Origin: WHSW01 sp963767475
GTDB taxonomy: Bacteria > Actinomycetota > Thermoleophilia > Solirubrobacterales > 70-9
Direction: 5' to 3'
Assembly (NCBI GenBank): GCA_963767475.1
Contig: CAVYEI010000002.1
Location: forward strand, 372,001-436,000
Length of the DNA stretch: 64,000 nucleotides
How positions within the stretch are numbered: position 1 is the stretch's first letter; every line of letters begins with the position of its first letter. This document shows, piece after piece, positions 25,252 through 32,516 of this stretch. Position numbers and translations under genes: made by a program. The notes under the pieces were generated by a model. The model was not told where the DNA came from and made no database searches. It saw only the letters and a program-made list of their open reading frames with translations.

Positions 25252-26208
25252 CAGCTCGGCGAGCCGAGCTGCGGGCGCCTTGTGACCGAGGGAGCCATGA
25301 CGTCGGATGAAGTTGTAGTGGGCAAGCCAGCCGGGCAGCGCTGCCGTGCGCTCGGCTGAGGTGCCGTAAAGAGCGCCCCATGCCCAGCGGTTTTGAAGCG
25401 TCTGGATGAAGCGCTCGGCCTTGCCGTTGGTCCGGGGTCGGTAGGGCTGGGTGCGAAGGTGGCGGAGCCCGAGCTCGCGGCAGGCCGCCGCGTGCACGGT
25501 CGAGCGATAGCAGGAGCCGTTGTCTGTCATCACCCGCTCGACCGAGATCCCCATCGAGGCGAACCAGGCGATCGCTCGGCGAAGAAAGCCTGCCGCCGTT
25601 TTGCCCTTCTCGTCTTCGAGCACCTCGACGTAGGCGAGGCGGGTGGCGTCGTCGACGCAGACGTGGACGAACTCCCAGCCAACCGTCTTGCGAGGGACCC
25701 CGGCCACGTCCTTGTGGACGGGCGTGTAGTGGCGGCGTCCGGACCTCCAGCGCTTTCCGTAGCCGCCTTGGATCCGCCCCAGCTTCTTGACGTCGACGTG
25801 GATCAGCTCTCCCGGGCGCTTTCGCTCATAGCGGTTCGGGGGCTCGGGCGGTGAGAGGCGCGAGCGTTTGCCCAGTCCGATCCGCTTGAGCCACCGCGAG
25901 ACGGTCGACAGCGCCATTCCCAGGCATTCGGCGATCTCGTCGGCGGTCATCCGCAGCCGTCGCAGCGCCTCGATCGCCGCCACCCGTTCGGCGGGGACCC
26001 TGGCGGGCGAGCGCCTCGGCCTCGAGGAGCGATCCTCAAGGCCAGCCTCGCCTTCCGCTTGGAAGCGGCTCAGCCACTTGTGGGCTGTGCGCTCGCTGAC
26101 GCCGGCGGCCGCGGCCGCCGCCGCCAGCGACCAGCCCTCTTCCTCGATCCTCTGAACGATCAGCCTGCGGGAGTTCGGGCAGGTGCGGGCGTTAGCGTGG
26201 AGCTTCAT
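25234..26208 (-). CDS. IS481-family transposase
   Basis: A 324-residue DDE transposase. Two helix-turn-helix units lie at about 15-55 (AAAGVSERTAHKWLSRF) and 75-110 (IAECLGMALSTVSRWLKRIG). The rve catalytic core has Asp139 (HVDVKKLG), Asp229 (MTDNGSCY) and Glu265 (NGKAERFIQT), with YRPRTNG before the last, the IS481 signature. The frame is complete. The start ATG 26208 has a perfect AGGAGG 7 nt before it, buried in a hairpin (26216-26261). Confidence 0.96.
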   Translation of the reverse strand: MKLHANARTCPNSRRLIVQRIEEEGWSLAAAAAAAGVSERTAHKWLSRFQAEGEAGLEDRSSRPRRSPARVPAERVAAIEALRRLRMTADEIAECLGMALSTVSRWLKRIGLGKRSRLSPPEPPNRYERKRPGELIHVDVKKLGRIQGGYGKRWRSGRRHYTPVHKDVAGVPRKTVGWEFVHVCVDDATRLAYVEVLEDEKGKTAAGFLRRAIAWFASMGISVERVMTDNGSCYRSTVHAAACRELGLRHLRTQPYRPRTNGKAERFIQTLQNRWAWGALYGTSAERTAALPGWLAHYNFIRRHGSLGHKAPAARLAELEQRHE

Positions 26209-26215
26209 TCGGTGT

Positions 26216-26261
26216 CCTCCTTGGGACTGGGTGGCTTAAGCACCCCCAGCCTCCAAGGAGG
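26216..26261 (-). promoter_or_regulatory. Hairpin sequestering the transposase ribosome-binding site
   Basis: On the transposase mRNA the 9-nt arms at 26253-26261 and 26216-26224 (CCTCCTTGG and CCAAGGAGG) pair perfectly; inside, 26241-26249 pairs with 26227-26233. The 3' arm contains the AGGAGG of the transposase. A transcript entering from outside would fold and hide the site; a transcript starting inside would not contain the 5' arm. Similar protection from outside transcription is known for other insertion sequences. Confidence 0.6.
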
Positions 26262-26268
26262 CCCGGAT

Positions 26269-26291
26269 GAACAACGTGGTGAGGAACTACA
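26269..26291 (-). repeat. Right terminal inverted repeat of the IS481 element
   Basis: Its reverse complement begins TGTAGTTCCTCACCACG and matches the left end at 19 of 23 positions; differences are at positions 6, 8, 13 and 14. Confidence 0.92.
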
Positions 26292-26299
26292 CCTAGCGC

Positions 26300-27769
26300 T
26301 CAGGCGACCGCGGCCGCCTCGCGCTTGGCGCGGATGTCGGCCAGTTGCTCGGCGATCCAAACCCCTGGGTCACGCTCGCGGACGATCTCGCGCAGGCGCG
26401 CCGCGCGCAGGCGCCGCTCCTCGGGATCCATCGTCAGCGCCCGGTGGATCGTGTCGGCCTGCTCCTGGATGTCGAACGGGTTCACGGTCAGGGTGCAGTC
26501 GCCGAGCTCCTCGTGCGAGCCGGTGTTCTCCGAGAGCATGATCACGCCGTCGCGGGTGTTGACGGCGGGGGCCTCCTTGGCGACCAGGTTCATGCCGTCG
26601 AAGATCGAGTTCACCATCAGCAGGTCGAAGTGCTTGTAGCGGGCGACCGCCTCGGGGAAGTTCTCGTAGATGCGGAGGTCGATCGGCATCCAGTCGGTGG
26701 TCCCGTGGCGGTGGTTGACGACCGCCACCAGGGCCTCGATCCGCTCCAGGTACTCGGCGTACTCGGGCACGTCCTGGCGCGATGGCTGCAGGTGGGCGAT
26801 GAACGTGACCCGCTCGCGGAACTCGGGATGCTGCTGGAGGAAGGTGTCGAAGGCGGTGAAGCCGCGGAGCACGTTCTTGGAGAGGTCGGCGCGGTCGACG
26901 CGGATGATCAGATGGTCGCGGCGACGGCGCAGCAGTTCCTTCTCGTAGGAGGCCACCTCGTCGGAGGCCGCGGCGCGGTCGAGCCGCTTCGCGTCGATCC
27001 CCAGCGGGTAGGCGCGGACCCAGGTCTCGCGGCCGTCGTGGAGCACGGCACCGCGCTCGTGGTCGACCTCGACCTCCATCAGCTCGCGGCAGCAGTGCAG
27101 GAAGTTGCGGCAGTAGGCGGTGGTGTGGAAGCCGATGATGTCGTTGGCGAGCAGGCCGCGATAGATCTCCTCGCGCCAGCGCGCCGGGATGATCCGCCAG
27201 CTGTCGGGCTGCGACCAGGGGATGTGGACGAAGTGCTGGAGCAGCGCCTCCGGGCGCGCCTCGCGGACGATCGCCGGCGCCGTGTAGAGGTGGTAGTCGT
27301 GGAACATCACCAGCGGCTCGGCGTCGGACTCGATCGTCTTCACGACCGCCTCGGCGATGTCGCGGTTGACGACCGTGTAGCCCGAATCCCAGGCGTCGGC
27401 CTCCTGCTGGCGGATGTCGGGGGCGTTGGAGAGATCCCAGAGGTAGTGCTGGACGAACCACAGGATCGGGTTGGCGATCACGTTGTAGAAGCCGTCATAG
27501 GCCGCCGGGTCGGACTCGACCATGAGCACGTCGTAGGCGACGTCGTCGAGCTCGACCCGCACCGGCGAGCCCTCGGCCTCGCGGGCGACGGCGACGTCCT
27601 CGTCGGTCATCGCCGAGGCGATCCAGAGCGCCCCGCGGTGGGCGACGAGACCCGAGAGCGCCGTCACCAGCCCGCCGCCGCCGCGCCGCACGACCCGCTC
27701 GCCCTCCGGCGCGCGTTCGAACTCGGCGGGGCCGCGGTTGGAAACGATCACTAGCCGCTGGTCCGTCAT
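26300..27769 (-). CDS. GT20-family glycosyltransferase, trehalose-6-phosphate synthase-like
   Basis: A 489-residue protein with N-terminus RLVIVSNRGPAEFER, GGGGLVTALSGL, HDYHLY, FVHIPWSQPDSWRIIP, DIIGFHTTAYCRNF, the GT-B C-terminal NSIFDGMNLVAKEAP and ENTGSHEEL. These place it in GT20 with OtsA. The donor-site motif that in typical OtsA reads VDRLDYSKG is here RVDRADLSKN, so the enzyme is a divergent subgroup and may make something other than trehalose-6-phosphate. No OtsB phosphatase is encoded nearby. It lies 69 bp downstream of a TreT-like gene on the same strand, so a disaccharide-making operon is likely. Confidence 0.85.
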   Translation of the reverse strand: MTDQRLVIVSNRGPAEFERAPEGERVVRRGGGGLVTALSGLVAHRGALWIASAMTDEDVAVAREAEGSPVRVELDDVAYDVLMVESDPAAYDGFYNVIANPILWFVQHYLWDLSNAPDIRQQEADAWDSGYTVVNRDIAEAVVKTIESDAEPLVMFHDYHLYTAPAIVREARPEALLQHFVHIPWSQPDSWRIIPARWREEIYRGLLANDIIGFHTTAYCRNFLHCCRELMEVEVDHERGAVLHDGRETWVRAYPLGIDAKRLDRAAASDEVASYEKELLRRRRDHLIIRVDRADLSKNVLRGFTAFDTFLQQHPEFRERVTFIAHLQPSRQDVPEYAEYLERIEALVAVVNHRHGTTDWMPIDLRIYENFPEAVARYKHFDLLMVNSIFDGMNLVAKEAPAVNTRDGVIMLSENTGSHEELGDCTLTVNPFDIQEQADTIHRALTMDPEERRLRAARLREIVRERDPGVWIAEQLADIRAKREAAAVA

Positions 27770-27838
27770 CCGACAGAAACTAACGTTCCGCCCGCCTCCT
27801 CCGCTTCGCGTCCGGGGGCGGCCGGGTCAGCTGAGGTC

Positions 27839-29074
27839 TTAGGTCTCGAGCTCTGTGAACAGATCGAGCCAGTCGCGAAGCAGGCGCGGGGTGAGGAAAT
27901 GCTCGCGGGCGTGCTCCTTGCCAGCCCGGCCGAGCCGCTTGGCCAGCTCGGGGTCTTCGAGAATGTCGATCGAGCGCCGCGCGGCCGCCTCGGCGGAGTC
28001 GACCAGATAGCCCGAGACCCCGTCCTCGATCTGCAGCGGGATCCCGCCGACGTTGCCGCCGATCGTCGGCCGGCCCTTCCACAGCGCCTCGCTGACGGTG
28101 AGCCCGAAACCCTCGCGGATCGACTTCTGCATGCAGACGTCGGCCTGCGATTGGAAGGCGTTGACCTCGATCGCGCCGACGTTGTTGAGGTTGTTGAGGA
28201 TCTTGATGTCCGGGTCGCCGTCGGCGTGGCGGAAGGTGCGCTGGAAGAAGTCCCAGCCCTCGGGGTCGTCGGTCGCCATCGAGCCGACCAGCGCCAGCTG
28301 GGCATCGGGCACGGACTCGCGGACCATTCGGTAGCCGTCGATCACGCCCATTGGGTCCTTCCACGGATCGAAGCGCGAGACCTGACAGATCAGCGGCCGG
28401 TCGGTGTCGATCCCGAACTGCTCGCAGACGAACGACGCATCCTCGGGCGAGAGCGCCATGTTCTTCGGCGACAGCGGGTCGATCGCGGGCGGGCAGATCT
28501 TCACCCGGCCACCGTCGAGCCCCTCGGGCACGTACTGCTGCAGATGCCAGACAGTGGCGTCGTAACCGGTGATCAGCGGCTTCAGCCGGTCGATCGTCGA
28601 CGGGTTCGGCGTCGAGAGGTCGATGTGGCAGCGCCAGATCCAGCGCCGGGCATGATCGCCCGCGGTCGCCTTCATCCCGGCCGGCTGCGGGTCGTGGACG
28701 ATGATCACGTCCCAGTCCCCCTCGAGGCTCTGGGCGTTCATCGTGTTGTAGGCCTCGAACACCTCCCACTGCTGGTCGGAGATCGCCTGCGGATCGCCCT
28801 GGAGCGAGTTGTGCATCAGCTTGGTGACGTTGAAGAACTCCTCCTGGCCGGTGATCACCTGCCAGTGGCAGTCGAGGCCGACGTCGCGCATCAGCGGGAT
28901 CATCGTGTAGAGGATCTCCGAGACCCCGCCGCCGAACGCGGTCGCGCTCACATGCAGGACGGACTTGCCCTGGAGCGGCTCGGCGAGCTCGCGGATGCGC
29001 TCGATCAGACCGCGCCCACAGATGTGGGTGTAGTCGGCGAGCGACTTGTGACCAACTGGAACCTCTTGAAGCAC
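27839..29074 (-). CDS. treT: TreT-like trehalose glycosyltransferring synthase (GT4)
   Basis: A 411-residue GT-B enzyme. Features shared with TreT are VLHVSATAFGGGVSEIL near the N-terminus, CHWQVITGQEEFF, VIIVHDPQPAG, WRCHIDLSTPN, CQVSRFDPWKDPMGVIDGY and QKSIREGFGLTVSEALWKGRP with the Glu-x7-Glu of GT4 enzymes. TreT joins NDP-glucose and glucose to give trehalose directly. Whether this one makes or degrades trehalose cannot be seen. Paired with a GT20 enzyme downstream, it would give the cell two routes to disaccharides, useful for osmotic or drying stress. Confidence 0.85.
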   Translation of the reverse strand: MLQEVPVGHKSLADYTHICGRGLIERIRELAEPLQGKSVLHVSATAFGGGVSEILYTMIPLMRDVGLDCHWQVITGQEEFFNVTKLMHNSLQGDPQAISDQQWEVFEAYNTMNAQSLEGDWDVIIVHDPQPAGMKATAGDHARRWIWRCHIDLSTPNPSTIDRLKPLITGYDATVWHLQQYVPEGLDGGRVKICPPAIDPLSPKNMALSPEDASFVCEQFGIDTDRPLICQVSRFDPWKDPMGVIDGYRMVRESVPDAQLALVGSMATDDPEGWDFFQRTFRHADGDPDIKILNNLNNVGAIEVNAFQSQADVCMQKSIREGFGLTVSEALWKGRPTIGGNVGGIPLQIEDGVSGYLVDSAEAAARRSIDILEDPELAKRLGRAGKEHAREHFLTPRLLRDWLDLFTELET

Positions 29075-29117
29075 AGCGCGGCAGAGTATCGACTGCGCGT
29101 CGCCGGACGGCGCAGGT

Positions 29118-30323
29118 CTAGGGGCCGACGGAGGTGGGGCGCTCGCCGAGGGTGACCTCGACCTGCTCCTCGTCGCCGTCGCGGGTGACGTCGAGGGTGA
29201 CCACGTCGCCCGGGTTCAGCCGCGAGACGATCCGTGGCAGATCTTCGTTGTCGGCGATCACCTCGCCGTTGACGCCGGTGATCACGTCGCCGCCGACATC
29301 GACCTCGCTGCCCTGGAAGGTGATCGTGTCGTTGCCCGCCTGCAGGCCCGCGTCGTCGGCCGGACTTCCGGCGACGACCCGGACGACGAGAGCGCCCGTA
29401 TCGGCGTCGATCCCGAGCCGGTCGGCGAGCTGCGGGTAAAGCGGCTGCGTGGTCACGCCGGCATACGCGTAAACGACCTCGCCGTCCTCGCGCAGCTGCT
29501 CGACCGAGCGCTCGGCGAGATCGATCGGGACCGCGAACCCGACCCCCTCGTTGCCGCCGGACGCGGTCTGGATCTGCTGGTTGATGCCGACCACCTGGCC
29601 GTCCGCGTCGAGCAGCGGGCCACCGGAGTTGCCGGGATTGATCGAAGCGTCGGTCTGCAGAGCGGCGTCGATGCGAAACGAGGTCAGCGACTCGATCGAG
29701 CGGTCGGTCGCCGAGACGACGCCGACCGAGAGCGACTGGTTCTGGCCGAACGGGCTGCCGATCGCGGCGACAGCGTCGCCGACCTGGACGTCGGTCTCCG
29801 AGCCCAGTTCGAGCACGTGCAGGTCGAGCCCCTCGGGGTCGACCTTGAGCAGGGCGACGTCGGAGAACGGGTCGAAGCCGACGATCTCGGCCTCGACCTG
29901 GTTGCGGTCGGCGAACTGGACGAAGATCTGGCCCGCCTCGTGCAGCGGACGGCTGGAGCTGCCGGTTGTCGAGGCGTCGGTGACCACGTGGGCGTTGGTG
30001 AGGATCTCGCCCTCGTCGGAGATCACGAACCCCGATCCCTGCCCGCCCGCCTGGCCTCCGCCGCCGAAGATCGCCGGGCCGGCGTCCTCGAAGACCGAGA
30101 TCACGGTGACCACGCCGGGGGAAGCGCTCTCGTAGATCGCGCGGGCGTCGAAGGCGCCGTCCTCGGCCTCGATCACGACCCGCTGGGCGTCGCCGGTTGC
30201 CGTCGTCGACGAGGCCGCGGTCACGGTGGTCGTCTCGGAGTCGCCGCCGCCGCAGCCGGCGATCGCGAGCGCGGCGGCGACGGTCGCCGACGCCGTTGCC
30301 AGCCGGAGTGCCGCTGGGGTCAC
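29118..30323 (-). CDS. HtrA/DegP-like serine protease lipoprotein with PDZ domain
   Basis: A 401-residue protein. A lipobox Cys24 (AIAGC) anchors it outside the membrane. The S1C trypsin-like domain has His112 (NAHVV), Asp155 (FSDVALLKV) and Ser233 (GNSGGPL), followed by one PDZ domain (about 300-395: ALVVRVVAGSPADDAGLQAG). A Thr/Ser-rich linker separates lipid anchor and protease. It overlaps the sensor kinase gene by ATGA and is third in the regulator-kinase-protease operon, suggesting a role in envelope protein quality control under the two-component system. Confidence 0.93.
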   Translation of the reverse strand: MTPAALRLATASATVAAALAIAGCGGGDSETTTVTAASSTTATGDAQRVVIEAEDGAFDARAIYESASPGVVTVISVFEDAGPAIFGGGGQAGGQGSGFVISDEGEILTNAHVVTDASTTGSSSRPLHEAGQIFVQFADRNQVEAEIVGFDPFSDVALLKVDPEGLDLHVLELGSETDVQVGDAVAAIGSPFGQNQSLSVGVVSATDRSIESLTSFRIDAALQTDASINPGNSGGPLLDADGQVVGINQQIQTASGGNEGVGFAVPIDLAERSVEQLREDGEVVYAYAGVTTQPLYPQLADRLGIDADTGALVVRVVAGSPADDAGLQAGNDTITFQGSEVDVGGDVITGVNGEVIADNEDLPRIVSRLNPGDVVTLDVTRDGDEEQVEVTLGERPTSVGP

Positions 30324-31735
30324 GGCTGCACCGGGGCGGCTGCCGGAAGCCGGAGCTCGAACTCGGTCCGCCCGCGGTGGGTTCGCAGCTCGAGTGAGCC
30401 ATTCATCCGCAGCGCCAGCTCCTGCGCGATCGCCAGCCCGAGCCCGGAGCCGGAAACCTCGTCGCCGGTATAGAAGCGCTCGAAAACGCGCTCGCGCGAG
30501 CGCGGCTCTATCCCGGGGCCGTCGTCGGTGACGACGAGGCTGGCCGAGCCATTATCGGTGGCTGTCTGTGTCCCTACCTTGATCGCCGTTCCCTCCGGCG
30601 TATGGGTGAGTGCGTTGTCGATCAGGATACGCATGATCTGCGCGACCCTGTCCGGGTCGGCGCGAGCGGCGTCGGCCGAGCCCTGCTCAACCGTGATCGG
30701 CGAGCGATGCTGGTCGGCGGTAGGGCCGAACTCGCCCGCCACGCGCCGCGCGACGTCGGCGAGCTGGACGCGCTCGCGGCGGATCTGAATCGCGTCCGAG
30801 TCCAGCTTCGAGAGATCGAGCAGGTCGACGGTCAGCTTCGTCAGCCGATCGACCTGGGCTCGCATCTCGTCCACGAACGCGGCCCTGGCCTCGGGGTCGG
30901 GGTCGTCGTCGGCGAGCAGCTCGACGAACCCCGAGAGCGAGAAGATCGGCGTGCGCAGCTCGTGCGAGGCGTTGGCGATGAACTCCTTGCGAGCGCTGTC
31001 GAGGACCGCGAGGCGCTTCTGCATCTCGTTGAAGGTGATCGCCAACTGGCCGACCTCATCGCTGGAATCGACCGGGATCGGGTTGGAGAAGTCACCGTCG
31101 GCGACCTTCTCCGCCGCCTGCTCCAGGCGTCGCAACCGTCGCGAGTGCGCCCCCGCGACCAGGTAGCCGGCCCCGAGCGCGGCCAGCAGGGCGATCGCGC
31201 CCGCGATCAGGATCTGGCGACGGATCAGGGCGACGCTGTCGTCGACGTCGCCGAGGTCGGTGGAGAACACCACCACCCAGCGCGGCTCGCCCCCCTCGCT
31301 GAGCGCGACCGCGGTCTCGCCGAGGCGCTCATCACCGACACCCTCGACCGCGCTCGCGACCCGGCCGTTGATCGCCGCCGCGGCGGCCGCGGGGTACGAG
31401 GGGGCGACGGCTGTGCGCTCGAGCTGCGAGTCGGCGACAACGAACGCGGGCTCCGGCCCGGCCGGGCCGGGGCGTACCCCGAGCACGGTCACGCGGGCGT
31501 CCGTGCGCTGGTCGATCTCGCTCAGCAGCGCCTGCAGCCGTATCTGCGAGACCCCGTCGGTCATCGCATCGCCCAGCCGGGCGCTCTGCTCGGTCGCCAC
31601 CTGCTCGAGCCGGCCGAGCTTCTCGGCCGTCAGGCTCGAGCGCAGCTGCGGGACGACGTAGAGGTAGATGAAACCGACCGCCGCCGCCGTGATCACGAAG
31701 AACACAAGCGCCAGCTTGTTGCGAACCGAGTTCAC
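30320..31735 (-). CDS. Membrane sensor histidine kinase
   Basis: A 471-residue protein: first helix about 8-28, an extracytoplasmic sensor of about 140 residues, second helix about 172-195, HAMP (about 196-248), HisKA with phospho-acceptor His258 (ASHELRTPI), and HATPase_c with N-box DNALTHTPEG, G1 DDGPGIE and G2 GSGLGLAIAQE. It partners the OmpR-type regulator upstream (ATGA overlap) and HtrA downstream (ATGA overlap). The sensor domain shows no known fold to the eye. Confidence 0.95.
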   Translation of the reverse strand: MNSVRNKLALVFFVITAAAVGFIYLYVVPQLRSSLTAEKLGRLEQVATEQSARLGDAMTDGVSQIRLQALLSEIDQRTDARVTVLGVRPGPAGPEPAFVVADSQLERTAVAPSYPAAAAAAINGRVASAVEGVGDERLGETAVALSEGGEPRWVVVFSTDLGDVDDSVALIRRQILIAGAIALLAALGAGYLVAGAHSRRLRRLEQAAEKVADGDFSNPIPVDSSDEVGQLAITFNEMQKRLAVLDSARKEFIANASHELRTPIFSLSGFVELLADDDPDPEARAAFVDEMRAQVDRLTKLTVDLLDLSKLDSDAIQIRRERVQLADVARRVAGEFGPTADQHRSPITVEQGSADAARADPDRVAQIMRILIDNALTHTPEGTAIKVGTQTATDNGSASLVVTDDGPGIEPRSRERVFERFYTGDEVSGSGLGLAIAQELALRMNGSLELRTHRGRTEFELRLPAAAPVQP

Positions 31736-32454
31736 GGTTCGTCTCTGAACCTGTACCCGACCCCTCGCACGGTGAGCAGGTACTCGGGCCGGCGCGGGTC
31801 GCGCTCGAGCTTCTCGCGCAGATGGCGGATGTGGACGTCGATCGTCCGCGGGTCGCGGTAGGCCGAGTCTCCCCAGACCTGCTCCAACAGCATCTCGCGA
31901 GTGAGCACGCGGCCCGGGGCGCCGGCGAGCGAGCCGAGCAACTCGAACTCGACGTAGGTGAGGCGAACCTCGTCGCCGTGGGCGCTGACGGCGCGACGGT
32001 CGAAGTCGATCTCGATCGCGCCGGCGACGATCGGCTCGCCTCCCGGGCGGCCGCGGAGCATCTCCGAGCGCCGCAGGGCGGCCTTCACCCGGCTGCGGAA
32101 CTCGCGGACCGAAAACGGCTTGGTGATGTAGTCGTCGGCCCCCATCTCGAGCCCGAGCACCTTGTCGATCTCATCGTCCTTGGCGGTCAACATGATGATC
32201 GGCACCTGGCTGCGGCTGCGAAGCCGGCGGCAGACCTCGATCCCGTCGACCTTCGGCAACATCAGGTCGAGGACCACGAGGTCGAATCGCTGCTCGGCGA
32301 AACGGTCGAGAGCCTCACGCCCGTCGAGCGCGGAGACGACCTCGTAGCCGTCCTTGCGCAGCGGGTACGTGAGCAGGGTCTGCAGCGAGTGCTCATCGTC
32401 GACGAGCAGGATCCGCGCAGACGACTCTGCAGCGGGCGTAGCGCCGGGCGCCAT
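31732..32454 (-). CDS. OmpR/PhoB-family response regulator
   Basis: A 240-residue protein from ATG 32454. The receiver domain has acidic pair DD (19-20), phospho-acceptor Asp63 (VLDLMLP), Thr (MLTAKD) and Lys (ITKPF). The winged-helix DNA-binding domain (about 140-240) ends with TVRGVGYRFRDE. The start codon 32454 is preferred since upstream codons lack homology; a more upstream start at 32514 is open. It is divergent from the M28-like gene at 32517, with which it shares a 62-bp intergenic region. Confidence 0.95.
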   Translation of the reverse strand: MAPGATPAAESSARILLVDDEHSLQTLLTYPLRKDGYEVVSALDGREALDRFAEQRFDLVVLDLMLPKVDGIEVCRRLRSRSQVPIIMLTAKDDEIDKVLGLEMGADDYITKPFSVREFRSRVKAALRRSEMLRGRPGGEPIVAGAIEIDFDRRAVSAHGDEVRLTYVEFELLGSLAGAPGRVLTREMLLEQVWGDSAYRDPRTIDVHIRHLREKLERDPRRPEYLLTVRGVGYRFRDEP

Positions 32455-32516
32455 GCAAGGAAGCGTAATCGCGGACCGCCCGAGTTCCCGGTCGCCAAGA
32501 TGCAGGATCCGCACTA

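Larger units (their letters stand above)
25229..26291 (-). mobile_element. Complete IS481-family insertion sequence, 1063 bp
   Basis: The element has terminal inverted repeats (25229-25251 and 26269-26291, 19 of 23 positions identical, outer ends TGTAG) and one transposase gene. The 6-bp direct repeat CCTAGC flanks it exactly (25223-25228 and 26292-26297). Intact ends, an intact transposase and a perfect duplication point to recent insertion. It lies between the GNAT stop and the GT20 stop without damaging either gene. Confidence 0.95.
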
